Of a stretch of 64,000 bases of DNA, positions 40,450 to 50,364 are shown piece by piece; positions within the stretch are counted from its first letter, which is position 1; every line of letters begins with the position of its first letter. The position numbers and the translations under genes were made by a program. The stretch spans positions 620,001 through 684,000 of the forward strand of contig NZ_SMGD01000011.1 of the NCBI RefSeq assembly GCF_004339545.1. Direction: 5' to 3'. Origin of the DNA: Celerinatantimonas diazotrophica. Lineage in GTDB: Bacteria > Pseudomonadota > Gammaproteobacteria > Enterobacterales > Celerinatantimonadaceae. The notes under the pieces are model-generated. The model had not been told where the DNA came from and ran no database searches. It worked only from the letters and a program-made list of their open reading frames with translations.

Positions 40450-41330
40450 TATTTATAACCATCTAATACTTTAAGTAAATATTGCCCATATCCTGTCTTA
40501 CTAAATTGATTCGCTCTTTGTTCAAGCTGCCTTTGAGTTATCCAACTTTTACGGTACGCAATCTCTTCTAAGCAAGCGACTTTAAGCCCTTGGCGTTTTT
40601 CAACAGTCTGAACAAAATCACCAGCGGCAAGCAATGAATCATGAGTGCCAGTATCCAACCATGCAAAGCCGCGACCTAGTAATTCCACGTTTAAAGCACC
40701 ACGCTCGAGATATATATTATTCACATCCGTGATTTCTAACTCATCCCGGACGGATGGTTTGATTTGACGAGCTATATCGACAACATTATTATCGTAAAAA
40801 TATAGTCCTGTAACTGCATATGGCGATTTAGCTTCAGCTGGCTTTTCTTCTATGCTGAGCGCTTTACCTCTCTGGTCAAATTCGACGACGCCAAAACGTT
40901 CAGGGTCATTAACATGATACCCAAAAATAGTCGCCCCCTCGCTACGGTGCACAGCATTATCAAGCTTATCTGAAAAATGCTGCCCATAAAAAATATTGTC
41001 CCCTAAGACAAGGCACACATTATCTTGGCCGATAAATTCCGCCCCAATCGTAAAAGCTTGAGCTAAACCCTCAGGCTTCGGTTGTGTAGCATAGCTAATT
41101 TGCACACCGAATTGAGAGCCGTCGCCTAAAAGGCGCTGAAAGCTCGATAAATCATCCGGAGTTGATATAATAAGGGTCTCGCGAATTCCACTAAGCATCA
41201 ACACAGAAAGCGGATAATAGATCATTGGCTTGTCGTAGATAGGGAGTAACTGTTTGGAAACGCCCATCGTAATAGGGTGCAGGCGAGTTCCTGAACCGCC
41301 AGCTAAAATAATACCTTTATAATTAGGCAT
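40449..41330 (-). CDS. rfbA: Glucose-1-phosphate thymidylyltransferase RmlA
   Basis: The 293-aa enzyme forms dTDP-glucose from Glc-1-P and dTTP. It shows the [15 protein letters not shown] signature (about residues 5-19), [30 protein letters not shown] and SIEEKP. The length is standard. It overlaps rmlB by 8 bp. Confidence 0.96.
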   Translation of the reverse strand: MPNYKGIILAGGSGTRLHPITMGVSKQLLPIYDKPMIYYPLSVLMLSGIRETLIISTPDDLSSFQRLLGDGSQFGVQISYATQPKPEGLAQAFTIGAEFIGQDNVCLVLGDNIFYGQHFSDKLDNAVHRSEGATIFGYHVNDPERFGVVEFDQRGKALSIEEKPAEAKSPYAVTGLYFYDNNVVDIARQIKPSVRDELEITDVNNIYLERGALNVELLGRGFAWLDTGTHDSLLAAGDFVQTVEKRQGLKVACLEEIAYRKSWITQRQLEQRANQFSKTGYGQYLLKVLDGYK

Positions 41331-42390
41331 GGTGTTCTCCTATGCGAGCCAACTTATATTCCCCAGACAGAACTCGCTGCCACCATTGCTTATTATCGAG
41401 ATACCATTGCACTGTCTTACGAAGACCTGACTCAAACGTCTCTTGTGGGATCCACCCTAACTCACTGGCTATTTTTGAAGGATCAATCGCATAACGAATA
41501 TCATGGCCGGGCCTATCCGCAACAAAAGTAATCAGATCTTTATAGTTCTTCAAGCCTTTAGGCTTTTCAGGAACCAACTCTTCTAATAACTTACAAATTG
41601 CATGAACAACTTCGATATTTTGCTTTTCGTTATGTCCACCAATATTATAGGTTTGTCCAACTTTTCCCTCTGTTGCAACCTTATATAAAGCACGAGCATG
41701 ATCTTCAACGAAAAGCCAATCACGAATTTGTTTGCCTTGTCCATAAATAGGTAAAGGCTTACCAGCCAAAGCGTTAAGAATAATATGTGGAATTAATTTC
41801 TCAGGGAAATGATAAGGGCCATAATTATTAGAGCAATTCGTCACGATAACAGGCAAACCATAAGTTCGCCCCCAAGCCCTAACCAAATGATCGGAGCTTG
41901 CTTTACTCGCAGAATACGGAGAACTTGGCGCATAAGAAGTTTGTTCGGTAAAATAATCATCCGGTCCATCTAAATCACCGTATACCTCATCGGTTGAAAT
42001 ATGATGGAATCGAAACACCGACTGGCGATCTGATGGAAGACTCGACCAATACTCTCGAGCGACTTCCAAAAGCTGATAAGTACCAACGATATTAGTTTGA
42101 ATAAACTCCCCCGGCCCCTCAATAGAGCGATCAACGTGACTTTCCGCTGCTAGGTGCATAACAATATCAGGTTGGAAAGCCCTAAAAATATCTTTCAACT
42201 GCTTACCATCGCATATATCTACACGAGCAAAAGAGTATCGCTCTGAGCGCTGCGAATCAGGAATAGATTCCAAATTACCCGCATAAGTCAATTTATCAAT
42301 ATTAAAAACAGAGTGCTCTGTCTGTTCAAGAATAAGGCGAACAACAGCACTTCCGATAAATCCTGCACCACCTGTAACTAAAAATTTCAC
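41323..42390 (-). CDS. rfbB: dTDP-glucose 4,6-dehydratase RmlB
   Basis: The 355-aa extended SDR has [14 protein letters not shown] (residues 5-18), [23 protein letters not shown] with the catalytic Asp/Glu region, and [15 protein letters not shown], containing the YxxxK pair (about 161-175). [21 protein letters not shown] confirms RmlB rather than GalE. It is the first of the four rml genes and lies 9 bp after a GT2 gene. Confidence 0.96.
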   Translation of the reverse strand: MKFLVTGGAGFIGSAVVRLILEQTEHSVFNIDKLTYAGNLESIPDSQRSERYSFARVDICDGKQLKDIFRAFQPDIVMHLAAESHVDRSIEGPGEFIQTNIVGTYQLLEVAREYWSSLPSDRQSVFRFHHISTDEVYGDLDGPDDYFTEQTSYAPSSPYSASKASSDHLVRAWGRTYGLPVIVTNCSNNYGPYHFPEKLIPHIILNALAGKPLPIYGQGKQIRDWLFVEDHARALYKVATEGKVGQTYNIGGHNEKQNIEVVHAICKLLEELVPEKPKGLKNYKDLITFVADRPGHDIRYAIDPSKIASELGWIPQETFESGLRKTVQWYLDNKQWWQRVLSGEYKLARIGEHHA

Positions 42391-42399
42391 TGAAACCTC

Positions 42400-43326
42400 T
42401 TAACGTTCTTTTTGTGACCAATATGCTTTATGCATACTTAACTTGGGCCGAAGTGATTTGGGGAGCCTTTTATAATTTTTACCCAATTTATAACCGAGAA
42501 TTTTACAAAAATTAGTAATACAAGCTCGAGGAATCCACATAGGCGCATGTTTAAGCAAATATTTAAATTCCGAAATTAAAAAACGCTTTCCTTCGCCCCC
42601 TGCCCCACCAAATTTCTCTTGAATCCAAGACTCAGTGCTATGGAAAACACCTATATCGAAATAACGTTTAAATTCTTGCCAGGGAGTATAATTATGGGAA
42701 TGCTTAACGCAAGCATCTGCTTCGTACGCGATCTTATAACCAGATAGGATCATATGAGCAGCTAAATACATATCTTCTGATAAAATCACATCTTCAGGAA
42801 ATCCCCCTAAGAATTTAAATACAGAAGAACGATATGCGGTAAAGGAATTTGATACAAATGCCGCTTTAATTCCGTAAACAGCGATATCATTTTTTCCCAT
42901 AACTCGGCTTTGATCTGGATAATTAAAAAACCTAGCATGTGCAGCTATGGGGTTAGCATTATCATGTGGAATTTGCCGACCACATACAGCCCCTATGTCC
43001 TGATCATCAAATTTCTTTATCATAGAATATAGAGAACTAGTATTACTCAAGAATGCATCTTGAGTTAAAAACACAATAACATCTACTTCCCCAACTAAGT
43101 CAACAGCTATATTCCGAGTTCCTCCATGATTGAAATCCCTAGAAGGAATTATTGATATATCTAGCCCGGCCTCTTTAGCTATATCAATAGTGTTATCTCT
43201 TGAAGAAGAATCAATGATATACACTTGGGAACAAGAAGGAAATATTGTCTGTTTTGTTAATGTGCAAATAGAATTAGATAAAAACTGACCTGCATTATAT
43301 GTAGGTATAATAATAGCAAATTTCAT
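42400..43326 (-). CDS. Glycosyltransferase family 2, probable rhamnosyltransferase
   Basis: I prefer ATG 43326 (308 aa), which gives MKFAIIIPTYNAGQFL, the normal GT2 start; a TTG 18 bp upstream would add six residues. GT-A features are IIDSSSRDNTIDIAKEAG (about 39-56), FLTQDAFLSN as the DxD-like acceptor region (about 91-100) and EDMYLAAHMILSGYKI (about 184-199). The FNHGGTRNIAVD motif is common in rhamnosyltransferases of this family, which fits the rml genes next door. The acceptor is unknown. Confidence 0.82.
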   Translation of the reverse strand: MKFAIIIPTYNAGQFLSNSICTLTKQTIFPSCSQVYIIDSSSRDNTIDIAKEAGLDISIIPSRDFNHGGTRNIAVDLVGEVDVIVFLTQDAFLSNTSSLYSMIKKFDDQDIGAVCGRQIPHDNANPIAAHARFFNYPDQSRVMGKNDIAVYGIKAAFVSNSFTAYRSSVFKFLGGFPEDVILSEDMYLAAHMILSGYKIAYEADACVKHSHNYTPWQEFKRYFDIGVFHSTESWIQEKFGGAGGEGKRFLISEFKYLLKHAPMWIPRACITNFCKILGYKLGKNYKRLPKSLRPKLSMHKAYWSQKER

Positions 43327-43368
43327 AAATTTATAATTTTTCAACCCTTGATTAATATAAAAATATTA

Positions 43369-44601
43369 TCAACTCTTATCAAAAACTTTTGAAACACCAC
43401 TAAATTCACTAGCTTGAAAATATTTTTGAGCATTTGAAAATCTATATTTAAACCCAAATAGCATATAAGCAAAAACAATCTGAGAGACAGTATTTAAATT
43501 GAAAAAATTATTAGTGAAAAGTAGAAGAATTGTAATATTTGAAAAAACAACGACGGTTATTAAGTTATTTAAATTCTTTGCACTGCAAATTATCATATTA
43601 TATATCCAGCCTAATAGAAAATTAAATACAATCACCCCCGATATTCCAAATGACTTATAAATGCCTAAAAAACCGGTTGCGACATTAAATGCGCCAGAGA
43701 TTTGCCAATCGTTGTCAAATTTATTACTATCAATTTTGAAAAAAAACATTCTAATAAAGCTTGGAAGTAGTCCCTTCAAGAAAGACAGATCATATGAACA
43801 AGTATGTATCATACTTATACCATTTATGAAATTTGCAATTGGTGTGGTTACATAAATATATACCCATCCGAACCCTGTAGGGAGCCAATTTGGATATGGT
43901 ACATTAAAATGAGATAATGAAAGGAATAACTCTCGTCCAGTTCGAATATCTCCTATGAAACCAAATACTAGCAATAACAAAAAACCATAAATTATAAATT
44001 TCAATACAATTTTATTATTTCTTCTTAAAAAAAACATTAAAATAACGATTTGGAGAAAAGAAACAATTATCATTTTCCGAGTAACAACTAAAGCAAATAG
44101 GAGAAAAATAAAAAAAACCCAGACTAAAGCACTTTTATGTTTTGTTACATAAAAAATAAGAAACCAAGTTAATGAGAGCAATGCACCAAAGCTCATTAAC
44201 ATACCATGCAAACCATGTATACCAAAAGTAAATTGAGATAAGTTTGCACCACGCACCATAGACAAAAGTGGAATATAACCAGAATAAGCTATTTCTAATA
44301 TAAGTGATATAAAAAAAACAAATGACAACATCTTTGTTTTTCTTTGTAATTTATCGATATTTATCACAATATTTTTTCTCAACTTTATTTTTTTTGTTTT
44401 ATTCAACATTAATAAAGAAGATAAATAACCAATGAAAAAAGTTAGCGGGATAAGTAAACCTGCGAAATATACATCTTCGCCATTCACTTTACCCAATAAA
44501 TCAGACAAGTGAAATGCATATAATATTGAAACACTTCCCCAAACAATAAAGTTTAAACTTAGCAATGATGTTGTATTAATTGTAAAATAAATATATTTCA
44601 T
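43369..44601 (-). CDS. wzy: O-antigen/capsule polymerase Wzy-like
   Basis: The 410-aa protein has about 11-12 membrane helices and low similarity to anything by eye, as usual for Wzy. Supporting features are its place in the cluster, the large periplasmic loop near residues 215-285 (DIRTGRELFLSLSHFNVPYPNWLPTGFGWVYIY) with the polar residues common in oligosaccharide polymerases, and the absence of another candidate. Codon use is very AT-rich. It overlaps the upstream GT gene by 4 bp. Confidence 0.72.
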   Translation of the reverse strand: MKYIYFTINTTSLLSLNFIVWGSVSILYAFHLSDLLGKVNGEDVYFAGLLIPLTFFIGYLSSLLMLNKTKKIKLRKNIVINIDKLQRKTKMLSFVFFISLILEIAYSGYIPLLSMVRGANLSQFTFGIHGLHGMLMSFGALLSLTWFLIFYVTKHKSALVWVFFIFLLFALVVTRKMIIVSFLQIVILMFFLRRNNKIVLKFIIYGFLLLLVFGFIGDIRTGRELFLSLSHFNVPYPNWLPTGFGWVYIYVTTPIANFINGISMIHTCSYDLSFLKGLLPSFIRMFFFKIDSNKFDNDWQISGAFNVATGFLGIYKSFGISGVIVFNFLLGWIYNMIICSAKNLNNLITVVVFSNITILLLFTNNFFNLNTVSQIVFAYMLFGFKYRFSNAQKYFQASEFSGVSKVFDKS

Positions 44602-45479
44602 TTTAAACCATAAAGTAGTTTATAGAACCCCTTGGGTAGAAAATAAAAAATTTTAATCAAAATATTTAAAATTATTTTTTTCGTACTACTTATATTAAAC
44701 TCATTGATAATTAAGCAACAATTTTCAAATTTATCACAAATCAAATTTGCATTAACTAATTTGACAATGAAACGTTCCAAAAGAGTCTTATTAGAAATAA
44801 TATAATTTTCATTTTTTTTAAAAATTATAGTTAAAGCTCGTAGTCTAGCTATATGATCTGCCGATATAGAATTGGATAATGTAAGTGAATCATATAACAG
44901 CTCCTTAATACACAAAAATTCATGTTCTCTAGATAACCTTAAAAATAAATCCCAATCTTGAAAACGAGGCAGTTCTTTATCAAAGCCATCAATTTTTATA
45001 AAAAACTCCCGTTTCATGATTACTGACGGAGTATCAACAAAGTTTTGATACAGTAAGTCATCAAAAATATAACCATTTTTAACAAAAGATGGCTGAGTAG
45101 TCCAGCTACGTTTCTTCTGCTTTCTATATTGACAATAAATAATTTTATCAGGGTTACTAATAACTACTGGCATTTGTCTTTCTAACTTATTCCTATACCA
45201 GATCACGTCACTATCAATAAATGCTATATAGTTGCCCGAAGAATATTTGAAGCCAATATTCCTTGACTCTGCCCCTCCTCTGTTTTCCAAATTTTTAACA
45301 TATTTTATGTTAGTATTTTCTAGAGAAAGAACATATTCCTGAGTTGCATCTGTTGATGCATCATCAACTATGACTAGTTCAATATCACCTTCTTTCCAAG
45401 TCTGATTAAAAACACTATCTATAGCGCGCTTCAGATATTCAACTCTATTATAAGTAGGCATAATAACTGATAGTTTCAT
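44598..45479 (-). CDS. Glycosyltransferase family 2
   Basis: The 293-aa protein is a GT-A type: MKLSVIMPTYNRVEYLKRAIDSVFNQTW (residues 1-28), LVIVDDASTDATQEYV (about 35-50), YIAFIDSDVIWYRNKLERQM with the DxD (about 87-106) and FQDWDLFLRLS (about 177-187). The Trp-Asp in QDWD matches the ED region used to bind the acceptor. The donor sugar is unknown. It is AT-rich, and the next gene upstream ends 3 bp before its start. Confidence 0.88.
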   Translation of the reverse strand: MKLSVIMPTYNRVEYLKRAIDSVFNQTWKEGDIELVIVDDASTDATQEYVLSLENTNIKYVKNLENRGGAESRNIGFKYSSGNYIAFIDSDVIWYRNKLERQMPVVISNPDKIIYCQYRKQKKRSWTTQPSFVKNGYIFDDLLYQNFVDTPSVIMKREFFIKIDGFDKELPRFQDWDLFLRLSREHEFLCIKELLYDSLTLSNSISADHIARLRALTIIFKKNENYIISNKTLLERFIVKLVNANLICDKFENCCLIINEFNISSTKKIILNILIKIFYFLPKGFYKLLYGLK

Positions 45480-45482
45480 ACA

Positions 45483-46499
45483 TTATATACCCATATCAAA
45501 TGTCTCACCAAGATTACCAGATAATCCATCTATAACAGCCTTTTTAAATATTTCATAGCGAGATTTATTACTACAATTCCGATAAAAAAATAGAAAAAAT
45601 AAAAATACAGCCTTATTTATACTATAACTATATCTGTTATTAACAATACTTTGCTCAAAGTAAACTCTATTCCTAACACTATAATAAACCCGGAAATCAG
45701 AACCATTATTAAGATATGTATAAAAAGGGCTACTAATTTTTTTTAAGTTCCAAGATATATCTATATCTTCTATTTGACTGTCCAAAACAAGATAAATATT
45801 AGGTATTCTATAACTCCATTCATAATCATCTGCATAAACAAAAAATAATTCATTTGGAAGTCCAATTTTTTTTATCAATTGCTTATGAAAAAACATACCT
45901 CCATAGGGTGCTACCAGCACCTTTCCCGAATTAATTCCACAATCTTTTCTATAAGCTACTTTTATAAACTTCTTCTTAATAAATTTTATAATCTTAAAAG
46001 GGATATCTAAAATATGAAACCCCAAAAAACTATTTTTCATTCCTAAAATATAGCTAGGATTATTTTTAATAATGGCCTCCTTATAAATTGTTCGATCAGA
46101 ACGATATGACAATAATGCTAGCTGTTCCTCTTTATTATCTATATCTACCAATTTAGTCCATTCATCTACTAATTTAGAAACGGCATTATGTTTTAGTTTA
46201 TTATCATCATCCAACAGATAAATATAATCGCATTTCTGTTCTAGAGCCCTCTGAAGCCCAATTTTGTATCCTCCAGCAGAACCAAAATTTTTATCAAGAT
46301 AGATGACTTGTAACACTTTAGAATATTTCTGTTCAAATAATACTAACTGCTCTTTACTCTCAGAAGTTGAATTATTATCAACCACAATAATAGTTGAAAT
46401 CTCGTTTTCTATACAACTTTTAATTACTTGCTTTAAAAGACCAAAGCGATTTGAATATGTGACAATTACTGCACACACATTAAACTTGTTATATAACAA
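45483..46499 (-). CDS. Glycosyltransferase family 2 (GlfT2/rhamnosyl-like)
   Basis: The 338-aa protein has NVCAVIVTYSNRFGLLKQVI (about residues 7-26), VVDNNSTSESKEQL (about 39-52), the block NFGSAGGYKIGLQRAL (about 70-85) and DYIYLLDDDNKL, which contains DDD (about 90-101). The NxGxxGGxxxG block and the DDD are typical of galactofuranosyl- or rhamnosyl-transferases with a GlfT2-like catalytic core. Its exact donor is not readable. It starts one base after the stop of the pyruvyl-transferase-like gene. Confidence 0.85.
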   Translation of the reverse strand: MLYNKFNVCAVIVTYSNRFGLLKQVIKSCIENEISTIIVVDNNSTSESKEQLVLFEQKYSKVLQVIYLDKNFGSAGGYKIGLQRALEQKCDYIYLLDDDNKLKHNAVSKLVDEWTKLVDIDNKEEQLALLSYRSDRTIYKEAIIKNNPSYILGMKNSFLGFHILDIPFKIIKFIKKKFIKVAYRKDCGINSGKVLVAPYGGMFFHKQLIKKIGLPNELFFVYADDYEWSYRIPNIYLVLDSQIEDIDISWNLKKISSPFYTYLNNGSDFRVYYSVRNRVYFEQSIVNNRYSYSINKAVFLFFLFFYRNCSNKSRYEIFKKAVIDGLSGNLGETFDMGI

Positions 46500-46500
46500 C

Positions 46501-47715
46501 CTAAAATACCTTTTTTATAAACTGCTGAAACGTAGAATTCGCCATTTCTGATGCTTTGTTTTTAGCACTTATAACAGACTCCTTTAATTTGTTTCTAGAA
46601 TCAAATTTATCTTGTATAGCAACTAATGTTTTTGAAAGAACATTTTTATTATCTAACATAGTCAATAGATCTTGACAGCAATAACCAAGATCTAATAATT
46701 CTAGTGTATTTGCCATTTTATGTTCATATGATAAAGAGAAAAATGGTATTTGGTTATTGATTGCAAAAATAATTGAATGATATCGAGCACCAACCACAAA
46801 TTTAGAATTTCTCATAATACATTGCTGAATATCAGAAGAATAATCTGTATTTATCACACTAACTAGCTCTGGACAAATTGATTGTTTTTTTAGTGATTCA
46901 AAGTAGTTTGTATCATTTTCAAATCCAAATAACTGTGGTAATAACAATACATTTATCTTTTTATCTAAGAACTCATTTAAAATAGATAAATATAAATTAT
47001 CTAACTGGCCCTTTTTATAGCGTTTGAAATAAGGATGCCATCTAGTTAACTCATTCGGGACAAACACTATATAATCTTCATTATATAAATATGTTAATTC
47101 ATCAGGAAGAGTTATACATGGTACAGCTAAAAATGCTGTATCGATTGCTTTAGTATATTGAATTTTTAATTCATCAGCAAAGCGCTGACTTTTGGCATCC
47201 CTTAAAGATAAAAAATTTGCATTTTTTAAGACAAATTTACTATATCGCCTAAATACAACATTAGCAGGTAAAGGGCCAAAGGAAATGGAATATATAGCTA
47301 GCTTCTTGCGTAACTTAATAGCAACATATAGTCTCCATAAATAACGCCATCTTTTGTAAGGGCCTATATTAACCCCTCCAGGAGCACTAATAATTAACTG
47401 AGAATTATTTATTAGCTCGAACTCTTTATTTAATCCTGGAGTTAACTTACATATAACTTTAACGAGAGAAAAGGGTAATATAAAAGATAAAAAAATAAAT
47501 ATTTTTTCCAATTTTGTTAGAACATCTATTTTATTATGCTTAATTTGTTTATTTTCAAAATCAAAATATTCATCTTCCTTAACATAGACGGAGTTATATA
47601 AGATTTCGATATCATCAATATGATACTTAGTGCTATACAATTTATTTACTAATGCTCTACCAGCTGACTCGTCACCGTGATTAAGCGTATGTTGATTTAA
47701 AAGTAATACTCTCAT
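46501..47715 (-). CDS. Polysaccharide pyruvyl transferase family protein (WcaK/CsaB-like)
   Basis: The 404-aa protein opens MRVLLLNQHTLNHGDESAGRAL, where family members have a GxxNxGD motif. It carries SAPGGVNIGPYKRWRYLW (about residues 109-126), YSISFGPLP, LKNANFLSLRDAKSQRFADEL, and the C-terminal signature FVVGARYHSIIFAINNQIPFFSLSYEHKM (about 307-335). Members transfer pyruvate from PEP to sugars as ketals or have diverged functions (WcaK in colanic acid). With a MenD-like and an SDR gene immediately upstream it may act on an unusual residue. It starts 7 bp after the TPP gene. Confidence 0.82.
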   Translation of the reverse strand: MRVLLLNQHTLNHGDESAGRALVNKLYSTKYHIDDIEILYNSVYVKEDEYFDFENKQIKHNKIDVLTKLEKIFIFLSFILPFSLVKVICKLTPGLNKEFELINNSQLIISAPGGVNIGPYKRWRYLWRLYVAIKLRKKLAIYSISFGPLPANVVFRRYSKFVLKNANFLSLRDAKSQRFADELKIQYTKAIDTAFLAVPCITLPDELTYLYNEDYIVFVPNELTRWHPYFKRYKKGQLDNLYLSILNEFLDKKINVLLLPQLFGFENDTNYFESLKKQSICPELVSVINTDYSSDIQQCIMRNSKFVVGARYHSIIFAINNQIPFFSLSYEHKMANTLELLDLGYCCQDLLTMLDNKNVLSKTLVAIQDKFDSRNKLKESVISAKNKASEMANSTFQQFIKKVF

Positions 47716-47722
47716 TAGTTCC

Positions 47723-49456
47723 CTATTTCACAATTTTTTTAATTCTAGCAAGTTGTTTATCACCTACTGCATGTTTTACAATACTTTTCATGCTTCCTTT
47801 AAAATTCCTTTCTATTTGTCTTATCTGCTTTTCTGCTAATTGCTCATTAACATCGTCAGTGAATACTTCAAATAAAATTGGTTTTTCACTTACGTCAGGA
47901 GTGATAAATTTTTCAAAGACATCATTAAATTCATCCTTATTAGATGCTGTAATATAGTCAAATCCTAGGTTAATGGCATAATCCTTAATCAAGTTCGGAG
48001 ATTTATTTCCAAAATGCCCTGCACCAGCCACATATAAATCTGTTTCATCGCCAAACTGGACAGCTGGATTATTCTTTATTTTAAACTCTATTCCCATGCC
48101 ATTATTAATAATCAATATCCTCAAGTTGTTAGATAAATATCTATTACCTATTGCATTCATGTCATAAAAAAAAGCTAGGTCACCAAAGATACCAAAATAA
48201 ATCTTATTTTTATCATATAGAGATGCCCCAAGAAGAGCAGAAACTCCACCATCTATGCCAAAACCACCGACATTAGAATTACAGTTAATAGTTCGATCAA
48301 CATCAAAATAATTCCAAGAAGTTAAAGAATTTAATATACCAAAATGAATATTAGAATTTTTTGGTATTTTTGGTGATAATTGCTCTGCAACCCATAAATT
48401 TGAAAACACTAAATTAGGCATTTTTTTATATAAGTCACTTACAGTATCTTGCCATAAATTATAGTAAGTTAAGTTTTTACCACTTTCACTTGTATATTTT
48501 TTAAAAAAGGAAAACTCTGACATCTCAAATATATACTTTAGTTTTTTAAATGTATCACGTATTTCCCCATCCTCGTTAATTCGCCATACTTGACAGCGAG
48601 ATACAAAAGGATGATAAAAGCCAGAGATTTCACCAATATGAATTAGAAGTTCTGGTAGTAAATGAGAATTATTCATTTCAAATTGAGTTAGAGGTAGTAA
48701 ATATTTTACTCCATAATTTCCTCTATACCCACTAGTGTGATCGCAAAAAACGACGGCATTATTAGACTCACAGAATCTATCTATGATATTATTTTCATCT
48801 TCTGTAAAAAGCTTATGTGACCCTATGAAGATCCCTATTTTATTAGCTGATAATGTTGGAAATTTATCCTCAGTAGTGAACCTATAAATTGGCTCAATAT
48901 CTGGTAATTTTTTTGTAGTATAACTTCTAGTATATACCGTTGTTAAATTTATATGGACAGGCCCCCCTCCATTACGATACAACTCTAAAATAGCTTGGTT
49001 AGTTTTAATTCGGCACTCCCAGATGTCATTTCTATCTTTTACTGTTGGTAGATGAACTGATAATTTAGCAACATCTTTTGGCATCGAAGTTCTATCAATA
49101 ACTTGGTCTTCGTGATGCCCATATAATGCTCTATCTCGAGTAGATGTAATAGCTAAAATAGGTAGTTTTCGATAAAATGCTTCTGTCAAACCTGGAAGGT
49201 AATTTCTTGAAGCAGTAGCGCCGGTACAACTTAAAACAACAGGGTTGTTACTTTCTGCTGCTAAACCGCAGGCCATATATGCAGCGGACCTTTCATCCAC
49301 CGCAGAATAAATTTTGAAGAATGGGTCAATTTGAAGACAGCGAACAAGAGCTACATTCGTTGTCCCTGGAGAAGCTATAATTTGTTTTATATTGTGTTTT
49401 TTGAGCAACGCAACCACAACTTGTGCATTTTTTTCATCTGTATATAATTGTCTCAT
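47723..49456 (-). CDS. MenD-like thiamine-pyrophosphate enzyme in the polysaccharide operon
   Basis: The 577-aa TPP enzyme resembles MenD (SEPHCHC synthase) more than acetolactate synthase. Features are ASPGTTNVALVRCL (about residues 28-41), DERSAAYMACGLA with the MenD-type DERS (54-57), NVGGFGIDGGVSALLGAS (about 395-412, MenD has GIDG) and the TPP site beginning FGDLAFFYDMNA (Gly425-Asp426) and closing with NNG (451-453). No other menaquinone genes are present, and the gene is as AT-rich as its glycan neighbours. The simplest reading is decarboxylation of a 2-keto acid with transfer of the unit to a sugar or other acceptor used in the polysaccharide; the SDR upstream could reduce the product. 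Confidence 0.8.
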   Translation of the reverse strand: MRQLYTDEKNAQVVVALLKKHNIKQIIASPGTTNVALVRCLQIDPFFKIYSAVDERSAAYMACGLAAESNNPVVLSCTGATASRNYLPGLTEAFYRKLPILAITSTRDRALYGHHEDQVIDRTSMPKDVAKLSVHLPTVKDRNDIWECRIKTNQAILELYRNGGGPVHINLTTVYTRSYTTKKLPDIEPIYRFTTEDKFPTLSANKIGIFIGSHKLFTEDENNIIDRFCESNNAVVFCDHTSGYRGNYGVKYLLPLTQFEMNNSHLLPELLIHIGEISGFYHPFVSRCQVWRINEDGEIRDTFKKLKYIFEMSEFSFFKKYTSESGKNLTYYNLWQDTVSDLYKKMPNLVFSNLWVAEQLSPKIPKNSNIHFGILNSLTSWNYFDVDRTINCNSNVGGFGIDGGVSALLGASLYDKNKIYFGIFGDLAFFYDMNAIGNRYLSNNLRILIINNGMGIEFKIKNNPAVQFGDETDLYVAGAGHFGNKSPNLIKDYAINLGFDYITASNKDEFNDVFEKFITPDVSEKPILFEVFTDDVNEQLAEKQIRQIERNFKGSMKSIVKHAVGDKQLARIKKIVK

Positions 49457-49481
49457 ATCATTACCATAATATTAACGTTGA

Positions 49482-50360
49482 TCATTTTAATGAATAACCA
49501 CCATCACATACTATAGTGTGGCCAACTATAAAATTCGTTGCATCATTCATTAAAAAGACAGCCAGTTCAGCAATCTCTTCCGGGAGAGCGACTCTTTTTA
49601 GAGGATTGTTAGGGCAGTAAGTATTTTTATCTCCCGAGTAAAATTGAGTATTTACTGCTGAAGTAGCTGTAATCCCGGGAGCAATTCCATTTATAATTAT
49701 ACCTTTCGGCGCTAATTTCATTCCTAGGCCTTGAGTTAATCCGACTATATCCCATTTAGTCATGCGATAGGGATATAATGCTCCTACAAATCCTCCTTGA
49801 GAGGAAATATTTATAACTTTTTTTATATTATTCTTATCATTATTTTTTTCCCAATAATGACATAAATTCTGAGTTAAAAAAAATAGTCCTTTTAAATTTA
49901 TTGAATAAATCTCATTCCATATATCTTCTGTAACATTTGGATAAGTAACACCATTAACCACCCCCGCATTATTAATTAAGATATCTATATCTTTGCCATT
50001 TAATAATTCCTTGCAGGTGGCTAGTCTACTTTCCACTTTAGAAATATCTGAAACATCCCAATTAATATATTTTAATAGAGGGCTATTTATCTTATTAGAA
50101 GCTGTTCTTAGGGATTCTTCATTTCTTCCTGTAATTATAACTTGAGCCCCTTCTGATATACATTTCTGTGCGATACTAAACCCTATCCCAGAACTGCCCC
50201 CTGTAATTAATATTTTTTTTCCTTTTAACAAACCACCATAATTAATCTGCGAGATATTAACAGTTGAGTATCCACCGTACTTAATTACTTTAAACAAATT
50301 ATATATTGTTATATATAATCTAAAAGATATTTTTTTTAATTTTTTTAGAATTCGATGCAT
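49482..50360 (-). CDS. Short-chain dehydrogenase/reductase
   Basis: The 292-aa classical SDR has a basic N-terminal extension of about 45 residues, then KILITGGSSGIGFSIA (about 49-64, TGxxxGIG), the NNAG motif (about 129-132), NISSQGG with the catalytic Ser (about 184-190), and the YRMTK pair (about 197-201). GGYSL closes the protein. The substrate is unknown. Position directly before the MenD-like gene (25 bp) suggests that it reduces a keto product made by that enzyme. Confidence 0.86.
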   Translation of the reverse strand: MHRILKKLKKISFRLYITIYNLFKVIKYGGYSTVNISQINYGGLLKGKKILITGGSSGIGFSIAQKCISEGAQVIITGRNEESLRTASNKINSPLLKYINWDVSDISKVESRLATCKELLNGKDIDILINNAGVVNGVTYPNVTEDIWNEIYSINLKGLFFLTQNLCHYWEKNNDKNNIKKVINISSQGGFVGALYPYRMTKWDIVGLTQGLGMKLAPKGIIINGIAPGITATSAVNTQFYSGDKNTYCPNNPLKRVALPEEIAELAVFLMNDATNFIVGHTIVCDGGYSLK

Positions 50361-50364
50361 ATGT

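Noticed and set aside
47723-49456. Annotating the TPP enzyme as menD of menaquinone synthesis
   Set aside because: Motifs are MenD-like, but no other men gene is present and the gene is embedded in glycan genes with the same AT-rich composition.
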